A DNA stretch of 64,000 bases from Microbacterium elymi. GTDB lineage: Bacteria; Actinomycetota; Actinomycetes; Actinomycetales; Microbacteriaceae. Position numbers and translations under genes: made by a program. Under the pieces are notes generated by a model. The model searched no databases. It was not told the origin of the DNA and saw nothing but the letters and a program-made list of their open reading frames with translations. This document shows, in pieces, positions 12,597-22,267 of the stretch; within the stretch, counting starts at the first letter, position 1, and every line of letters starts with the position of its first letter. The stretch lies in NCBI RefSeq assembly GCF_021582895.2, contig NZ_CP091139.2:1984001-2048000 (forward strand). Reading direction: 5' to 3'.

Positions 12597-14273
12597 TCAG
12601 TCCGTCTCGACCCAGACCGAGGTGTCGACCGGCAGCATCCCGTCGGCCAGCGGTCCACTGGACAGGATGACCCGCCCCGCGGGGACGGGGATCGGCTCGG
12701 CGCCGATGTTCGCCACCACCGCGACATTCCCGTTGCGGAATGCGACGACATCCGTCCGCTCGGAGTCGGTCCAGGTGAGGGAGCCGACGCCCAGGCCGCG
12801 CGTGCGACGCTCGGCGAGCAGCTGCCGGTAGAGCGAGAGGGTGGATGCCGGGTCCTGCGACTGCGCGTCGCGGGCCAGCCGCGCCCACTCGGCCGGCTGC
12901 GGCAGCCACGACGTCCCGGTCGTGTTGAAGCCGTACGCCGGGGCATCCGACCGCCACGGGATCGGGACGCGGCAGCCGTCCCGGCCGTACCGCTGGTGGC
13001 CGGTGCGGAACCAGGTCGGATCCTGCCGGGCCTCATCCGGGATGTCGATGACCTCGGGCAGCCCGAGCTCCTCGCCCTGGAACAGGTAAGCCGAGCCGGG
13101 CAGCGCGAGCATGAGCGTCGTGGCCGCACGCGCGCGGCGCAGGCCGATCACCGGGTCGGGCTTGCCCGGGGAGTTCGGGCCGATGCCCTCGCCCTGCGGG
13201 CTGTCGGCGGTCAGCGCGAGCCGCGACGCGTGCCGGATCACGTCGTGGTTGGACAGCACCCAGGTGCTCGGGGCCCCGACCGCGCCGTACTCCCGGATCG
13301 AGTCGGCGATCACCCGGCGCAGGGCGCCGGCGTTCCACTCGCTCATCAGGTAGCCGAAGTTGAAGGCCTGGTTCATCTCGTCCGGGCGCACCCACAGCGC
13401 CGTCTGCGCGATGGTCGGCAGCCACGCCTCGGCGCACAGGGCGCGGTCGCCGTCGTATTCGGCGAGCACCTTATGCCAGTCGCGGTATACGTCGTGCACA
13501 CCCTCCTGGCCCCAGTACGGGACGTCGGTCTCGTCGCCGCCCATCGAGCCGCCGTCGACGGCCGGGGTGTAGTCGGGCAAGCCGTCGGCCTTGATCAGGC
13601 CGTGGGCGACGTCCACGCGGAAGCCGTCCACGCCCCGGTCGAGCCAGAACCGCAGGATGCGACGGAACTCCGCGCGCACCTCGGGGTTGGTCCAGTCGAA
13701 GTCGGGCTGCGATGCGTCGAACAGGTGCAGGTACCACTGGCCGGGAGTGCCGTCCGGTGCGGTCACGCGGGTCCAGGCGGGACCGCCGAACACCGACTCC
13801 CAGTTGTTCGGCAAGCTCGCCGTGCTCGCCGCGGCCGTCGCGGAACAGGTAGCGGGCCCGCTCGGGCTGCCGGGGTCGGCGGCCAGCGCCGCCTGGAACC
13901 AGACGTGCTGGTCGGAGGAGTGGTTCGGGACCAGGTCGACGATCACCCGGATGCCGCACTCGTGCGCGCGCTCCAGCATCCGGTCGAAGTCCTCGAGCGT
14001 GCCGAACAGCGGATCGACGTCGCAGTAGTCGGCGACGTCGTAGCCGGCGTCCTTCTGCGGGCTGGTCATGAACGGGCTGAGCCAGACCGCGTCCACGCCG
14101 AGGGTCTGCAGGTCCCGGAGGTGGGCGGTGATGCCGGGCAGGTCGCCCACGCCGTCGCCGTTGGCGTCCGCGAACGAGCGGGGATAGATCTGGTAGATCA
14201 CGGCAGAGCGCCACCACTCCGACCCCGGGGCGGTGGGCAGGGCGCGGGCGGTGTCGAGCGCGGGCGAAGTCAT
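12597..14273 (-). CDS. GH13 alpha-glucosidase / oligo-1,6-glucosidase
   Basis: 558 aa. Cytoplasmic GH13 enzyme hydrolysing short alpha-glucosides. Motifs: VIYQIYPRSFADANGDGVGD (about 25-45), VDLVPNHSSDQH, the nucleophile Asp in DGFRVDVAHG (about 213), acid/base Glu in LCAEAW (about 272) and transition-state Asp in VLSNHD (about 340). No signal peptide. Two opposite shifts flank a short wrong-frame stretch: one C missing near 13862 and one inserted base at 13813 (GCAAGC on the plus strand); corrected text reads GSPERARYLFRDGRGEHGELPNNW. Repressed by the downstream lacI product, most likely. Confidence 0.9.
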   Translation of the reverse strand: MTSPALDTARALPTAPGSEWWRSAVIYQIYPRSFADANGDGVGDLPGITAHLRDLQTLGVDAVWLSPFMTSPQKDAGYDVADYCDVDPLFGTLEDFDRMLERAHECGIRVIVDLVPNHSSDQHVWFQAALAADPGSPSGPATCSATAAASTASLPNNWESVFGGPAWTRVTAPDGTPGQWYLHLFDASQPDFDWTNPEVRAEFRRILRFWLDRGVDGFRVDVAHGLIKADGLPDYTPAVDGGSMGGDETDVPYWGQEGVHDVYRDWHKVLAEYDGDRALCAEAWLPTIAQTALWVRPDEMNQAFNFGYLMSEWNAGALRRVIADSIREYGAVGAPSTWVLSNHDVIRHASRLALTADSPQGEGIGPNSPGKPDPVIGLRRARAATTLMLALPGSAYLFQGEELGLPEVIDIPDEARQDPTWFRTGHQRYGRDGCRVPIPWRSDAPAYGFNTTGTSWLPQPAEWARLARDAQSQDPASTLSLYRQLLAERRTRGLGVGSLTWTDSERTDVVAFRNGNVAVVANIGAEPIPVPAGRVILSSGPLADGMLPVDTSVWVETD

Positions 14274-14286
14274 GCGAACAGCGTAG

Positions 14287-14300
14287 TGCAAGCGCTTACA
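14287..14300 (-). promoter_or_regulatory. LacI-family operator
   Basis: TGCAAGCGCTTACA, an almost perfect dyad with the central AAGCGCTT typical of LacI/MalR-family sites, 14 bp upstream of the alpha-glucosidase ATG (14273). It is the natural target of the LacI encoded at 11548-12565. Confidence 0.75.
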
Positions 14301-14326
14301 CATGTCGCCGCGCCCGCCTTCCTCTC

Positions 14327-14408
14327 CGCGGGATCGTACGATTTGGCCGACTGCACATCATCCTGGGCCGAAATTGATGTGGTTTCGGCCAAATCGTACG
14401 ATTTCGCG
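14327..14408. repeat. 82-bp palindromic intergenic element, copy 1
   Basis: Arms CGCGGGATCGTACGATTT GGCCGA and their near-exact reverse complement enclose a short centre (CATCATCCTGGGCCGAAATTGATG). It lies between the divergent alpha-glucosidase and apt starts. Copies of identical length occur at 25789-25870 and 50046-50127. No T-run, so not a simple terminator. Confidence 0.85.
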
Positions 14409-14481
14409 GGACGGACCGGGGAGGGAACGGGGAGAGTCGGGGATGGAACGGGGGAGGGAAGGGGCCGCGTAGGGTGGACGG

Positions 14482-14996
14482 GTGCCCGATGAGCTTGCGC
14501 GCGCGGAGAGCTTGATCCGCAGCATCCCGGACTATCCCGAACCGGGCGTCCTCTTCCGCGACATCACGCCGCTGCTGGCGGACGGCCGTGCCCTGCGGAC
14601 CACCATCGACGCGATGATCGCGCCCTTCGCCGGGCAGTTCGACGTCGTCGCCGGGGTCGAGGCACGCGGATTCCTGCTCGCCGGCGCCGTGGCGATCGCG
14701 GCGAACGTCGGACTGGTGCCGATCCGCAAGGCCGGCAAGTTGCCCGGCCCGCGGCATCCGTCGACTACGCCCTCGAGTACGGCACCGCGACCATCGAGGC
14801 GCACGACGACATCCGTCCCGGCGTCCGCCTCCTGCTCGTGGACGACGTGCTGGCCACCGGCGGCACCCTGCAGGCCGCGCACACCCTCGTCGCCGAGCTC
14901 GGCGGCACGGTCGTCGGCACGTCGGTGCTGATGGAGCTCACCGCCCTCGGTGGCCGCGCCCTGGTCGGCGACGTGCACACCGTCTTCCGCGCCTGA
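14482..14996 (+). CDS. apt: Adenine phosphoribosyltransferase
   Basis: 171 aa after correction. Converts adenine plus PRPP to AMP (purine salvage). Motifs: YPEPGVLFRDITPLL (about 15-29), VAGVEARGFLLAGAVA (about 55-70) and the PRPP loop LLLVDDVLATGGTLQAA (about 112-128). Start GTG at 14482. One C is missing in TTGCCC near 14747; with it the frame reads KLPRPAASVDYALEYG and ends VHTVFRA at 14996. Confidence 0.92.
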
Positions 14997-15012
14997 GTCG
15001 GCCCGCGCCGGA

Positions 15013-15941
15013 TCAGGATGCCGGGAGGACGACGTTCACCGGTGCCTCGCCGGCGAGCATCCGCTCCACCTGCCGGCGGATCAGCCGCGCGATCCGCGGC
15101 GCCATGGCGGTGGATGCTCCGCCCACATGTGGCGCGATGAGCACACCGGGCAGCGTCCACAGCGGATGGTTGGCCGGCAGCGGCTCGGGATCGGTGACAT
15201 CCAGCGCCGCCCGGATCCGGCCGCGGCCCACGTGGTCGGCCAGCGCGTCGGTGTCGACGATCGCCCCGCGCCCGACGTTGACGATGAGCGCACCGTCGGG
15301 CAGCAGCGACAGCGCGGCGTCGTCGATCAGGTGGCGGGTCTGGTCGCCTCCCGGCAGCGTGGCGATCACGATCTCGGCATCCGGCAGCAGCGCCGCGAGC
15401 TCGTCTGATCCATGCACCGGGATGTCGTCCTCGACGCGTGCCCGATGCGCGAGCACCGTCAGCCGCACCTCGAACGGGGCCAGGCGCGCCGCGGTCGCCT
15501 TGCCCACGCCGCCGTAGCCGAGGCGAGCAACCGGCGGTCGGCGAGGCTCGCAGCGAACACCGGCTGCCACCGCCGCTCGTCCTGGGCGCGCACGAAGTCG
15601 GGGATCTGCCGCTGGGCGGCCAGGGTCAGCGCGAGCGCCATCTCGGCGGTCGAGGTCTCATGCACGCTGGCGGCGTTGGCGAAGACGCGGCCGGCCGGCA
15701 GGTGCGGCACCACGTGCTCGTAGCCGATGGACTGGCCCTGGATGAGCCGCGTGCGCACGTCGCGCAGCTGCGCGAAGACGGCGGCGGCGCTGCCGCCCAT
15801 GTACGGCGGCACGACGATGTCGATCGCCTCGCGGTCGGTCGGGGCATCCATCGGCCAGACGATCAGCTCGACGTCGTCGGGCAGATCGGCGAGGTCCTCG
15901 GCGAGCGACTCGGTGGGCACGGACACGACCAGACGGGGCAT
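15013..15941 (-). CDS. D-2-hydroxyacid dehydrogenase family protein
   Basis: 309 aa after correction. NAD-dependent D-2-hydroxyacid dehydrogenase fold: nucleotide-binding GYGGVGKATAARL (about 143-155), VNVGRGAIVDTDAL with the conserved Arg region (about 225), and LIAPHVGGAS carrying the catalytic His (about 277). The substrate is not evident; the divergent N-terminus suggests a phosphoglycerate-dehydrogenase-like or glyoxylate-reductase-like enzyme. One base is missing near 15518 between ADRRLL and GYGGVG. Confidence 0.82.
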
Positions 15942-15990
15942 CCTCCCACGCTACCGCCGGCGCAGAAGGCCCTGACTCAGAAGGCGCCGC

Positions 15991-16020
15991 CTCAGACGGT
16001 CTTGCCTCAGACGGTCTTGA
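15991..16020. repeat. 15-bp tandem duplication over a stop codon
   Basis: CTCAGACGGTCTTGC at 15991-16005 is repeated at 16006-16020 with one change. The right copy carries the stop codon of the minus-strand cupin gene; the left copy is just downstream of it. Confidence 0.7.
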
Positions 16021-16342
16021 CCACGGTCAGCACGAACGCCGAGTCCTCGACCGCCTGCACCGAATGGCGCGCGGTCGGGACGATGAGGAAGTCGCCGGGC
16101 AGGCCCTCCCAGACCGTGCTGCCGGCGATCAGCCGGATGTGCCCCTGGATGACGTGCAGGGTCGCCTCGCCCGGGTTGTTGTGCTCCTCGAGCTCGCGGC
16201 GGGCGCACAGTGCGATCACGGTCTGCCGGAGCATCCGCTCGTGCCCGCCGAAGATCGTCTTCGCGCTGCGGCCGCTGGGCGCGTGCGCGGCGAGGCTGAG
16301 CTGCTGACGCGCCTGCGCGATCAGGGAGATCTTCTGCGACAC
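16007..16342 (-). CDS. Small cupin-domain protein
   Basis: 111 aa. Single cupin barrel: the first motif region [23 protein letters not shown] (about 45-67) carries the spaced His/Glu metal ligands and the second region [23 protein letters not shown] (about 73-95) the second His. The GTG at 16342 is chosen because GGAGG lies 8 bp upstream. Likely a metal-dependent small-molecule-binding or sensing protein. The apparent fusion to purQ in one long open frame results from the insertion in purQ. Confidence 0.75.
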   Translation of the reverse strand: MSQKISLIAQARQQLSLAAHAPSGRSAKTIFGGHERMLRQTVIALCARRELEEHNNPGEATLHVIQGHIRLIAGSTVWEGLPGDFLIVPTARHSVQAVEDSAFVLTVVKTV

Positions 16343-16395
16343 CGGGGACACCTCCGTGCCGCAAGTCAAGCACGTTCCCCGTCTCGGCGGGAGGG

Positions 16396-17104
16396 TCAGG
16401 CTGCGGCGCGGGCGACTGCGGAGATCGCCGCGGAGAAGAAGCGCAAGCCCGTCGGTGCCCGAGCGCATGGCGTCGGGCGTGTTCGGCCCGAAGCCGGGCT
16501 CGACGGCGTGCTCGGGGTGGGGCATCAGCCCGACCACGTTTCCGCGCTCGTTGGACAGCCCTGCGATGTCGTTCAGCGAGCCGTTCGGGTTCACACCCAC
16601 GTAGCGGAACGCCACCTGGCCCTCGCCCTCGATGCGCGCCAGCGTCTCGGCGTCCGCGATGTAGCCGCCCTCGCCGTTCTTCAGCGGGATCACGATCTCC
16701 TCGCCGGCCGCGAACTCGGCGGTCCAGTCCGTCGCCGCGTTCTCCACCCGCAGCCGCTGGTCCCGGCGCACGAACTGCTGGCCGGCGTTGCGGATCAGGC
16801 CGCCCGGCAGCAGGTGCGCCTCGACCAGCATCTGGAAGCCGTTGCAGATGCCCAGCACCGGCAGGCCGCCGGCCGCGGCATCCTTGACCTCCGCCATGAT
16901 CGGCGAGAGGGCGGCGATGGCGCCGGAGCGCAGATAGTCGCCGTAGCTGAACCCGCCCGGCAGGACGAGGGCGTCCACGCCCTCCAGGTCATGCGAACCG
17001 TGCCACAGGGCCACCGGCTCGGCGCCGGCGATGCGGATCGCGCGCTGCGCGTCGCGGTCATCGAGCGATCCGGGGAACGTGATGACCCCGATCCGCGTGG
17101 TCAC
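16396..17104 (-). CDS. purQ: Phosphoribosylformylglycinamidine synthase, glutaminase subunit
   Basis: 235 aa after correction. Class I glutamine amidotransferase supplying ammonia to PurL in de novo purine synthesis. Nucleophile Cys in [10 protein letters not shown] (about 89); His/Glu in [10 protein letters not shown] (about 205). The GTG start overlaps the purS stop (GTGA). At 16442 a GCAAGC/GCTTGC insertion breaks the frame; without it the gene ends [20 protein letters not shown] at 16396. purL is not in this window. Confidence 0.93.
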
Positions 17105-17349
17105 TCCACGACCTCGATGCCCACGACATCCTCGATCACCGCGTTGGACAGGATGTCGGCGGCGACCTGTCGCGCCTGCGCGAGCGTGGCGTCGTCGACC
17201 TCGCCGTCCACGGTGAGCTCGAAGCGCTTGCCGATGCGCACCGCACGGAACGGGGTCTCGCCGATCCGCGCGAGAGCGCCGGCGACGGCCTTCCCCTGCG
17301 GATCGAGCAGCTCGGCCTTGGGCATGACGTCGACGACGATGGTGGGCAT
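17101..17349 (-). CDS. purS: Phosphoribosylformylglycinamidine synthase subunit PurS
   Basis: 82 aa, beginning [19 protein letters not shown], the typical PurS start. PurS bridges PurQ and PurL in the FGAM synthase complex. It lies immediately upstream of purQ with a 4-bp overlap (purSQ order of Gram-positives). Intact. Confidence 0.93.
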   Translation of the reverse strand: MPTIVVDVMPKAELLDPQGKAVAGALARIGETPFRAVRIGKRFELTVDGEVDDATLAQARQVAADILSNAVIEDVVGIEVVE

Positions 17350-17388
17350 TCGAGGCTCCGGATGTCGCGGAAAAGGGGCACCGCCAGT

Positions 17389-18589
17389 CTACGGTGCGGC
17401 CGCCAGGTGATTCTCGATGACGTACTCCGCAATCGCGAGCGAACTGGTGGCCGCGGGGAGGGCGCATTGCGCAGCGTGACGGCCCCGACCTGGTCGACCG
17501 CGAAGTCGTCCACCAGTGCGCCGTCCCGGGCCCATGCCTGGGCGCGCACCCCGGCGGCGGACTTGTGCGTCAGGTCGGACATCGTCAGTTCGGGCACGAA
17601 CCGGCGGGCCTTGTGGAACCAGCGGCGCTTGATCAGCGATCCGCTGATCTCGTCCACACCCATCCGCCAGTGCTCCTTGGCCAGCGGCCACGCACCGGGC
17701 CAGACCAGCGACTGCCAGGTGTCGCGGGCCGACCACTGCCACCAGGTGTACCCCTCGCGGGCCAGGGCCGGGACCGCATTCGGTCCGACGTGGACGTTGT
17801 CGTAGACGCCGCGGGTGAAATGCACGCCGAGGAACGGGAAGCGCGGATCGGGAACGGGGTAGATCATCCCGTTCACCAGACCGGTGCGCTCCGGCCGCAG
17901 CTTCCAGTACTCGCCGCGGAACGGCAGGATCTTCGGCGACGGGTCGGCTCCGACGAAGCGTGCGACGACGTCGGACTGCAGCCCGCACAGACGATCACCC
18001 GGTCGAACAGGTGGCTCGAGACCGGCGTGGTCACCCGGACCCGGCCGCGCTCGTCGGCGATCGCGGTGACCTCGTGGCCGAGCAGGATCCGGCCCCCGGC
18101 GGCGCGGACGTCCTGTGCCATCGCCTCGGTGATCGAGGAGTAGTCCACGACCGCGGTGTGCGGCGAGTGCACCGCGGCCACCCCCGCCGCGTGCGGCTCG
18201 ATCTCGCGCAGGCGCGTGACGTCGTCGATGCGGGCGAGGCTCGGGACGCCGTTCTCGCGGGAGCGCCGCTCGATCTCGTCCAGCGCCGGGATCTCGGAGG
18301 GATCCACCGCGACCACGAGCTTGCCGACTTCGCGGAAGGGCAGGCCCTTGTCCTGGCAGAACTCGCGCATCGACGTGCGCCCGGCCGCGCACAGCGTGGC
18401 CTTCAGCGAACCGGGTGCGTAGTACAGCCCGGCGTGTACGACACCCGAGTTGTGTCCGGTCTGGTGCTGAGCGAGGCGCGCCTCCTTCTCCAGCACGGTG
18501 ACCTCGTCGCCGCGGCCCGCCAGGGCGCGGGCGAGTGCGATGCCCACGATGCCGCCCCCGATGATGCCGACCCGGCCGCCCACTCCCAC
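17389..18589 (-). CDS. lhgO: L-2-hydroxyglutarate oxidase family FAD enzyme
   Basis: 400 aa after two corrections. N-terminal FAD dinucleotide fold [17 protein letters not shown] (about 7-23), the [19 protein letters not shown] signature (about 45-63), PFRGEYWKL and [18 protein letters not shown], all typical of LhgO (YgaF), which oxidises L-2-hydroxyglutarate to 2-oxoglutarate. Start GTG at 18589; a second GTG is 2 codons in. One G is missing near 17985 and one C near 17455; corrected, the protein ends [11 protein letters not shown] at 17389. Confidence 0.87.
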
Positions 18590-18702
18590 ACGCTCACGCT
18601 AGCGGAATCAGCATCCGCGCCCGGAAGAAGCGACAGCGGATGCCGATTCCGGCCGCGCGAAGCGGCACCGATGGCGCCGTGATCAAATCGTGACCGATTT
18701 CG

Positions 18703-18771
18703 TGGGAGCGCTCCCTTGACCCAGATGGGAGCGGTCCCATAAAGTCGGTCGCGTGCTTGGGAGCGCTCCCA
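18703..18771 (+). promoter_or_regulatory. cebE promoter with three CebR operators
   Basis: Three 14-bp dyads: TGGGAGCGCTCCCT (18703-18716), TGGGAGCGGTCCCA (18726-18739) and TGGGAGCGCTCCCA (18758-18771). This is the box bound by CebR/CelR in Streptomyces and Thermobifida. TTGACC (18716-18721) and TAAAGT (18740-18745, 18-bp spacer) form the promoter; box 2 occupies the spacer and box 3 the transcribed start. Cellobiose would release repression. Confidence 0.85.
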
Positions 18772-18843
18772 TCTAGAGCCTGCGACACGAGCCGTGCAGG
18801 AAGCCCGTACTTGCAAGAACCCGACACCACAAAGGAGTGACCC

Positions 18844-20172
18844 GTGAAATCACGTGCACTGCGACGCACCGCCGTCGCGATCGCCGCCACATCCACTGCT
18901 GTTCTCGCCCTCGCCGGCTGCGCCGGCAGCGGTGGCTCCGACTCCGGCGACTCGAACGAGAAGATCACGCTGACCGTCACCACGTTCGGCGCGATGGGGA
19001 TGGACGACCTCTACAAGCAGTATGAGAGCGACCACCCCGGCATCACGATCAAGGCGACCAACATCGACACCGGTGGCAACGCACTGACCGACTGGCAGAC
19101 CAAGCAGGCGGCCGGGGCGGGTCTTCCCGATGTGCAGGCCGTCGAAGAGGGCTGGCTGAGCAAGGTCATGCAGGTCAGCGACAGCTTCACCGACCTGACC
19201 AAGTACGGCGCCGACGACACCAAGGGCGACTGGGTGCCGTGGAAGGTGCAGCAGGCCACCGACAAGGACGGCCGCATCATCGGCTATGGCACCGACATCG
19301 GACCGGAGGGGCTCTGCTACAACAGCAAGCTGTTCGCTGCGGCCGGACTGCCGACAGACCGTGACAAGGTCGCCGAATACTTCGGCGGCGCCGATGCGAC
19401 GTGGGACAAGTTCTTCCAGATCGGAAAGGACTACCACGACAAGACCGGCAAGGCGTGGTACGATCAGTCCGGCTTCGTCTGGAACTCGATGGTCAACCAG
19501 CTGCCCGAGGGCTACTACAAGAGCGATGGCACGCTGAACGTCAAGGACAACGCCGATCTGAAGGCGCGCTGGGCCCTTCTCGCGCAGGGTGCGGCCGATG
19601 GTCTGAGCAGCAACCAGACCCAGTGGGACTGGGGCGGGGGCAAGGCGTTCACCGACGGCTCGTTCGCCGTCTTCGTCTGCCCGGGCTGGATGCTCGGCAA
19701 CGTCAAGGGCGGGGCAGAGTCCGCCGGCGGCGACGCGAGCACCGGCTGGGACTTCGCCGATGTCTTCCCCGGCGGCCCCGCCAACTGGGGTGGCTCGTTC
19801 CTGACGGTGCCGACCACCTCGAAGCACCCGAAGGAGGCCGCCGAGCTGGCGGCGTACCTGACCAGCGCCTCGTCTGAGGTCGCCGAGTTCCAGAAGGCCG
19901 GCGCGTTCCCGAGCGTCGTGAAGGCCCAGAGCGACCCCGGCGTGACCGGCGAGAGCGAACTGACGAAGTTCTTCAACGACGCGCCGATCGGGGAGATCCT
20001 GGCCAAGCGCGCCGAGGGTGTGAAGGCGCAGTACAAGGGTCCGGACGACGCGGTCATCCAGGAGCAGGTGTTCGGCCCGAGCATCCAGCAGCTGGACTCC
20101 GGCAAGGCCGACGGCACCAAGGCGTGGAACAACGCCATGAAGCTGCTCGACCAGCTCGTCATCAACAAGTAG
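18844..20172 (+). CDS. cebE: Cellobiose/cello-oligosaccharide ABC transporter, lipoprotein binding subunit
   Basis: 442 aa. Lipoprotein signal peptide with lipobox LAGC (Cys about 24) followed by a Ser/Gly/Asp linker, so it is tethered outside the membrane. Extracellular solute-binding family 1 fold (LTVTTFGAMGMDDLYKQYE, GTDIGPEGLCYNSKLF, AFTDGSFAVFVCPGWMLG). The GTG at 18844 has AAGGAG 6 bp upstream. The CebR boxes, cebF/G, GH1 enzyme and cebR downstream identify the sugar as cellobiose or a close beta-glucoside by context. The ATPase (MsiK in Streptomyces) is not encoded here and is normally unlinked. Confidence 0.88.
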   Translation: MKSRALRRTAVAIAATSTAVLALAGCAGSGGSDSGDSNEKITLTVTTFGAMGMDDLYKQYESDHPGITIKATNIDTGGNALTDWQTKQAAGAGLPDVQAVEEGWLSKVMQVSDSFTDLTKYGADDTKGDWVPWKVQQATDKDGRIIGYGTDIGPEGLCYNSKLFAAAGLPTDRDKVAEYFGGADATWDKFFQIGKDYHDKTGKAWYDQSGFVWNSMVNQLPEGYYKSDGTLNVKDNADLKARWALLAQGAADGLSSNQTQWDWGGGKAFTDGSFAVFVCPGWMLGNVKGGAESAGGDASTGWDFADVFPGGPANWGGSFLTVPTTSKHPKEAAELAAYLTSASSEVAEFQKAGAFPSVVKAQSDPGVTGESELTKFFNDAPIGEILAKRAEGVKAQYKGPDDAVIQEQVFGPSIQQLDSGKADGTKAWNNAMKLLDQLVINK

Positions 20173-20191
20173 CGCTCGACGCTCGAGCACC

Positions 20192-20228
20192 GGGCGGGCC
20201 CTCCGGACATCCCTCGGGGGGCCCGCCC
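20192..20228 (+). terminator. Attenuator-like hairpin between cebE and cebF
   Basis: GGGCGGGCCC (20192-20201) and GGGCCCGCCC (20219-20228) form a perfect 10-bp GC stem with a 17-nt loop in the 110-bp gap. No long T-run follows. It probably stabilises the cebE mRNA or partly terminates, giving more binding protein than permease. Confidence 0.7.
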
Positions 20229-20282
20229 GCATCCCACCGGGCTCACCACGCCCCCGCATCCCGCCAGAGGTAGAGAGCAGAC

Positions 20283-21389
20283 ATGACCTCCACGCTCCAA
20301 CCGCCGACTCGGCAGCAGTCATCGCCCGTCCGGCGACCCGCCGGTCCGACCCCGGCGCTCACGTTCCGGCAGCGGCTCAGCCGCTGGGACGTGCGCTATT
20401 CGCCGTACTTCTACGTCGCGCCGTTCTTCGTTCTCTTCGGCCTCGTCGGCCTGTTCCCGCTGGTGTACACGTTCGTGGTCTCGCTGAACGACTGGGACCT
20501 TCTCACCGGGGCCGGCGACTGGGTGGGCTTCGAGAACTTCGGCACGGAGCTGACCGACCCGCTGTTCTGGAACTCGGTGTTCAACACCTTCAGCATCTTC
20601 TTCCTGTCGGCGATCCCGCAGCTGATCGCCGCCACGGTGATCGCCGCGGTGCTCGACCAGAACCTGCGCGCGAAGACGTTCTGGCGCATCAGCGTGATCC
20701 TGCCGTACGTGGTCACCCCGGTCGCCGTCACCCTGATCTTCAGCAACATGTTCGGCGAGAAGTACGGGTTGATCAACAACCTCCTCGAGGCGCTCAACCT
20801 GCCCGACGTGATGTGGAAGACCGACACCCTGCCCAGCCACCTCGCGATCGCCACCATGGTCAACTGGCGCTGGACCGGCTACAACGCCCTCATCCTGCTG
20901 GCCGCCATGCAGGCGGTGCCGCGCGACATCCACGAATCCGCCGCCATCGACGGCGCCGGAGCGGTGCGCAGGTTCTTCTCCATCACGATCCCCAGCATCC
21001 GGCCGACGTTCATCTTCGTCGTGATCACCGCGACCATCGGCGGCCTGCAGATCTTCACCGAGCCGAAGCTGTTCAACGCCGCCAGTTCGACCCCCGGTGG
21101 GCCGCAGCGGCAGTACCAGACCACCGTGCTGTATCTGTGGGATCTCGCCTTCAACCGCGGATCGTTCGGCAAGGCCGCGGCGGTCGCCTGGATCCTGTTC
21201 CTGATGATCGTCGCGATCGGCATCGTGAACTTCCTGATCACCCGCAGCATCTCCGGCGTCGAGGCCAAGGCCGTCTCACGGCGCCGCCAGCGCCGCCTCG
21301 ACCGCGTGCGTGCCGCGCAGGCTGCCGGATCGGATGCCGCACCCGCCGCACCCGTCGTGCCAGCCGGAACCGAAAGGGGCATCGAATGA
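20283..21389 (+). CDS. cebF: Cellobiose ABC transporter permease 1
   Basis: 368 aa. MalF-type permease: six membrane helices starting at about residue 40 (YVAPFFVLFGLVGLFPLVYTF), with the cytoplasmic EAA loop AVPRDIHESAAIDGAGAVRRFFSITIPSIRP (about 210-240) that docks the ATPase. A charged, Arg/Ala-rich C-terminal tail of about 50 residues is present. AGGTAGAGAG precedes the ATG. Its stop overlaps the cebG start (ATGA). Confidence 0.88.
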   Translation: MTSTLQPPTRQQSSPVRRPAGPTPALTFRQRLSRWDVRYSPYFYVAPFFVLFGLVGLFPLVYTFVVSLNDWDLLTGAGDWVGFENFGTELTDPLFWNSVFNTFSIFFLSAIPQLIAATVIAAVLDQNLRAKTFWRISVILPYVVTPVAVTLIFSNMFGEKYGLINNLLEALNLPDVMWKTDTLPSHLAIATMVNWRWTGYNALILLAAMQAVPRDIHESAAIDGAGAVRRFFSITIPSIRPTFIFVVITATIGGLQIFTEPKLFNAASSTPGGPQRQYQTTVLYLWDLAFNRGSFGKAAAVAWILFLMIVAIGIVNFLITRSISGVEAKAVSRRRQRRLDRVRAAQAAGSDAAPAAPVVPAGTERGIE

Positions 21390-22267
21390 CCGCGCAGACC
21401 CTCACCGCGGCGCCCGCGCGCTCGCGGCGGCACCGCCGTGGCGGCTTCGGCATCGAGCGCCGGCCCGGATGGTTCAGCTACACCCTCGTCGCGGTCTTCT
21501 TCATCGCCGGCGCCTATCCGCTCTACTGGTCGTTCGTCATGGGTTCGCGCGACAACGCCGCGCTGACCCAGACCTGGCCACCGCTCCTGCCGGGCGGACA
21601 GTTCTGGACGAACGTCGCCGAGGTCTTCGACACCATCGACTTCTGGAAGGCGCTCGCCAACTCGATCATCGTCGCCGGCGTGATCACCGCATCCGTCATC
21701 CTCTTCTCCACGCTGGCCGGCTACGCGTTCGCGAAGCTGAGGTTCCGCGGGCGCGAAGGCCTCATGGTGTTCGTGATCGCCACGCTCGCCGTGCCGACCC
21801 AGCTGGGCATCATCCCGATGTTCATGCTGATGAAGCAGTTCGGCTGGACCGGCACCCTCGGCGCCGTCATCATCCCGACGCTGGTCACGGCGTTCGGTGT
21901 GTTCTTCATGCGGCAGTACCTCGTCGACGTCATCCCCGACGAGCTGATCGAGGCCGCCCGCATCGACGGCGCCAGCATGTTCCGCACGTTCTGGCACGTC
22001 GGGGTGCCCGCCGCGCGTCCGGCCATGGGCATCCTCGGCCTGTTCACCTTCATGACCGCGTGGACGGACTACCTCTGGCCCCTGCTGGTGGTGCCGCAGA
22101 ATCCGACGCTGCAGGTGGCGCTCAGCCAGCTGCAGAGTGCGAAGTACGTCGACTACGCGGTCGTGCTCGCCGGAGCCGTCCTGGCCACCCTCCCCCTGAT
22201 CGTCGTGCTCGTCGTCGCCGGCAAGCAGCTGGTGTCGGGGATCATGGCGGGTGCGGTCAAGGGATGA
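21386..22267 (+). CDS. cebG: Cellobiose ABC transporter permease 2
   Basis: 293 aa. MalG-type permease with six helices (YTLVAVFFIAGAYPLYWSFVMG first) and the EAA loop VIPDELIEAARIDGASMFRTFWHVGVPAARP (about 190-220). It overlaps cebF by 4 bp upstream and the GH1 gene by 4 bp downstream, so transport and hydrolysis are translationally coupled. Confidence 0.88.
   Translation: MTAQTLTAAPARSRRHRRGGFGIERRPGWFSYTLVAVFFIAGAYPLYWSFVMGSRDNAALTQTWPPLLPGGQFWTNVAEVFDTIDFWKALANSIIVAGVITASVILFSTLAGYAFAKLRFRGREGLMVFVIATLAVPTQLGIIPMFMLMKQFGWTGTLGAVIIPTLVTAFGVFFMRQYLVDVIPDELIEAARIDGASMFRTFWHVGVPAARPAMGILGLFTFMTAWTDYLWPLLVVPQNPTLQVALSQLQSAKYVDYAVVLAGAVLATLPLIVVLVVAGKQLVSGIMAGAVKG

Noticed and set aside
14327..14408. 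Rho-independent terminator for the 82-bp element
   Set aside because: It has no T-run, lies upstream of gene starts rather than after stops at two loci, and has long imperfect AT/GC-mixed arms.
16007..17467. Apparent 486-aa PurQ-cupin fusion
   Set aside because: The T insertion at 16442 removes the purQ stop; corrected purQ ends at 16396, and the cupin has its own GTG and GGAGG site.
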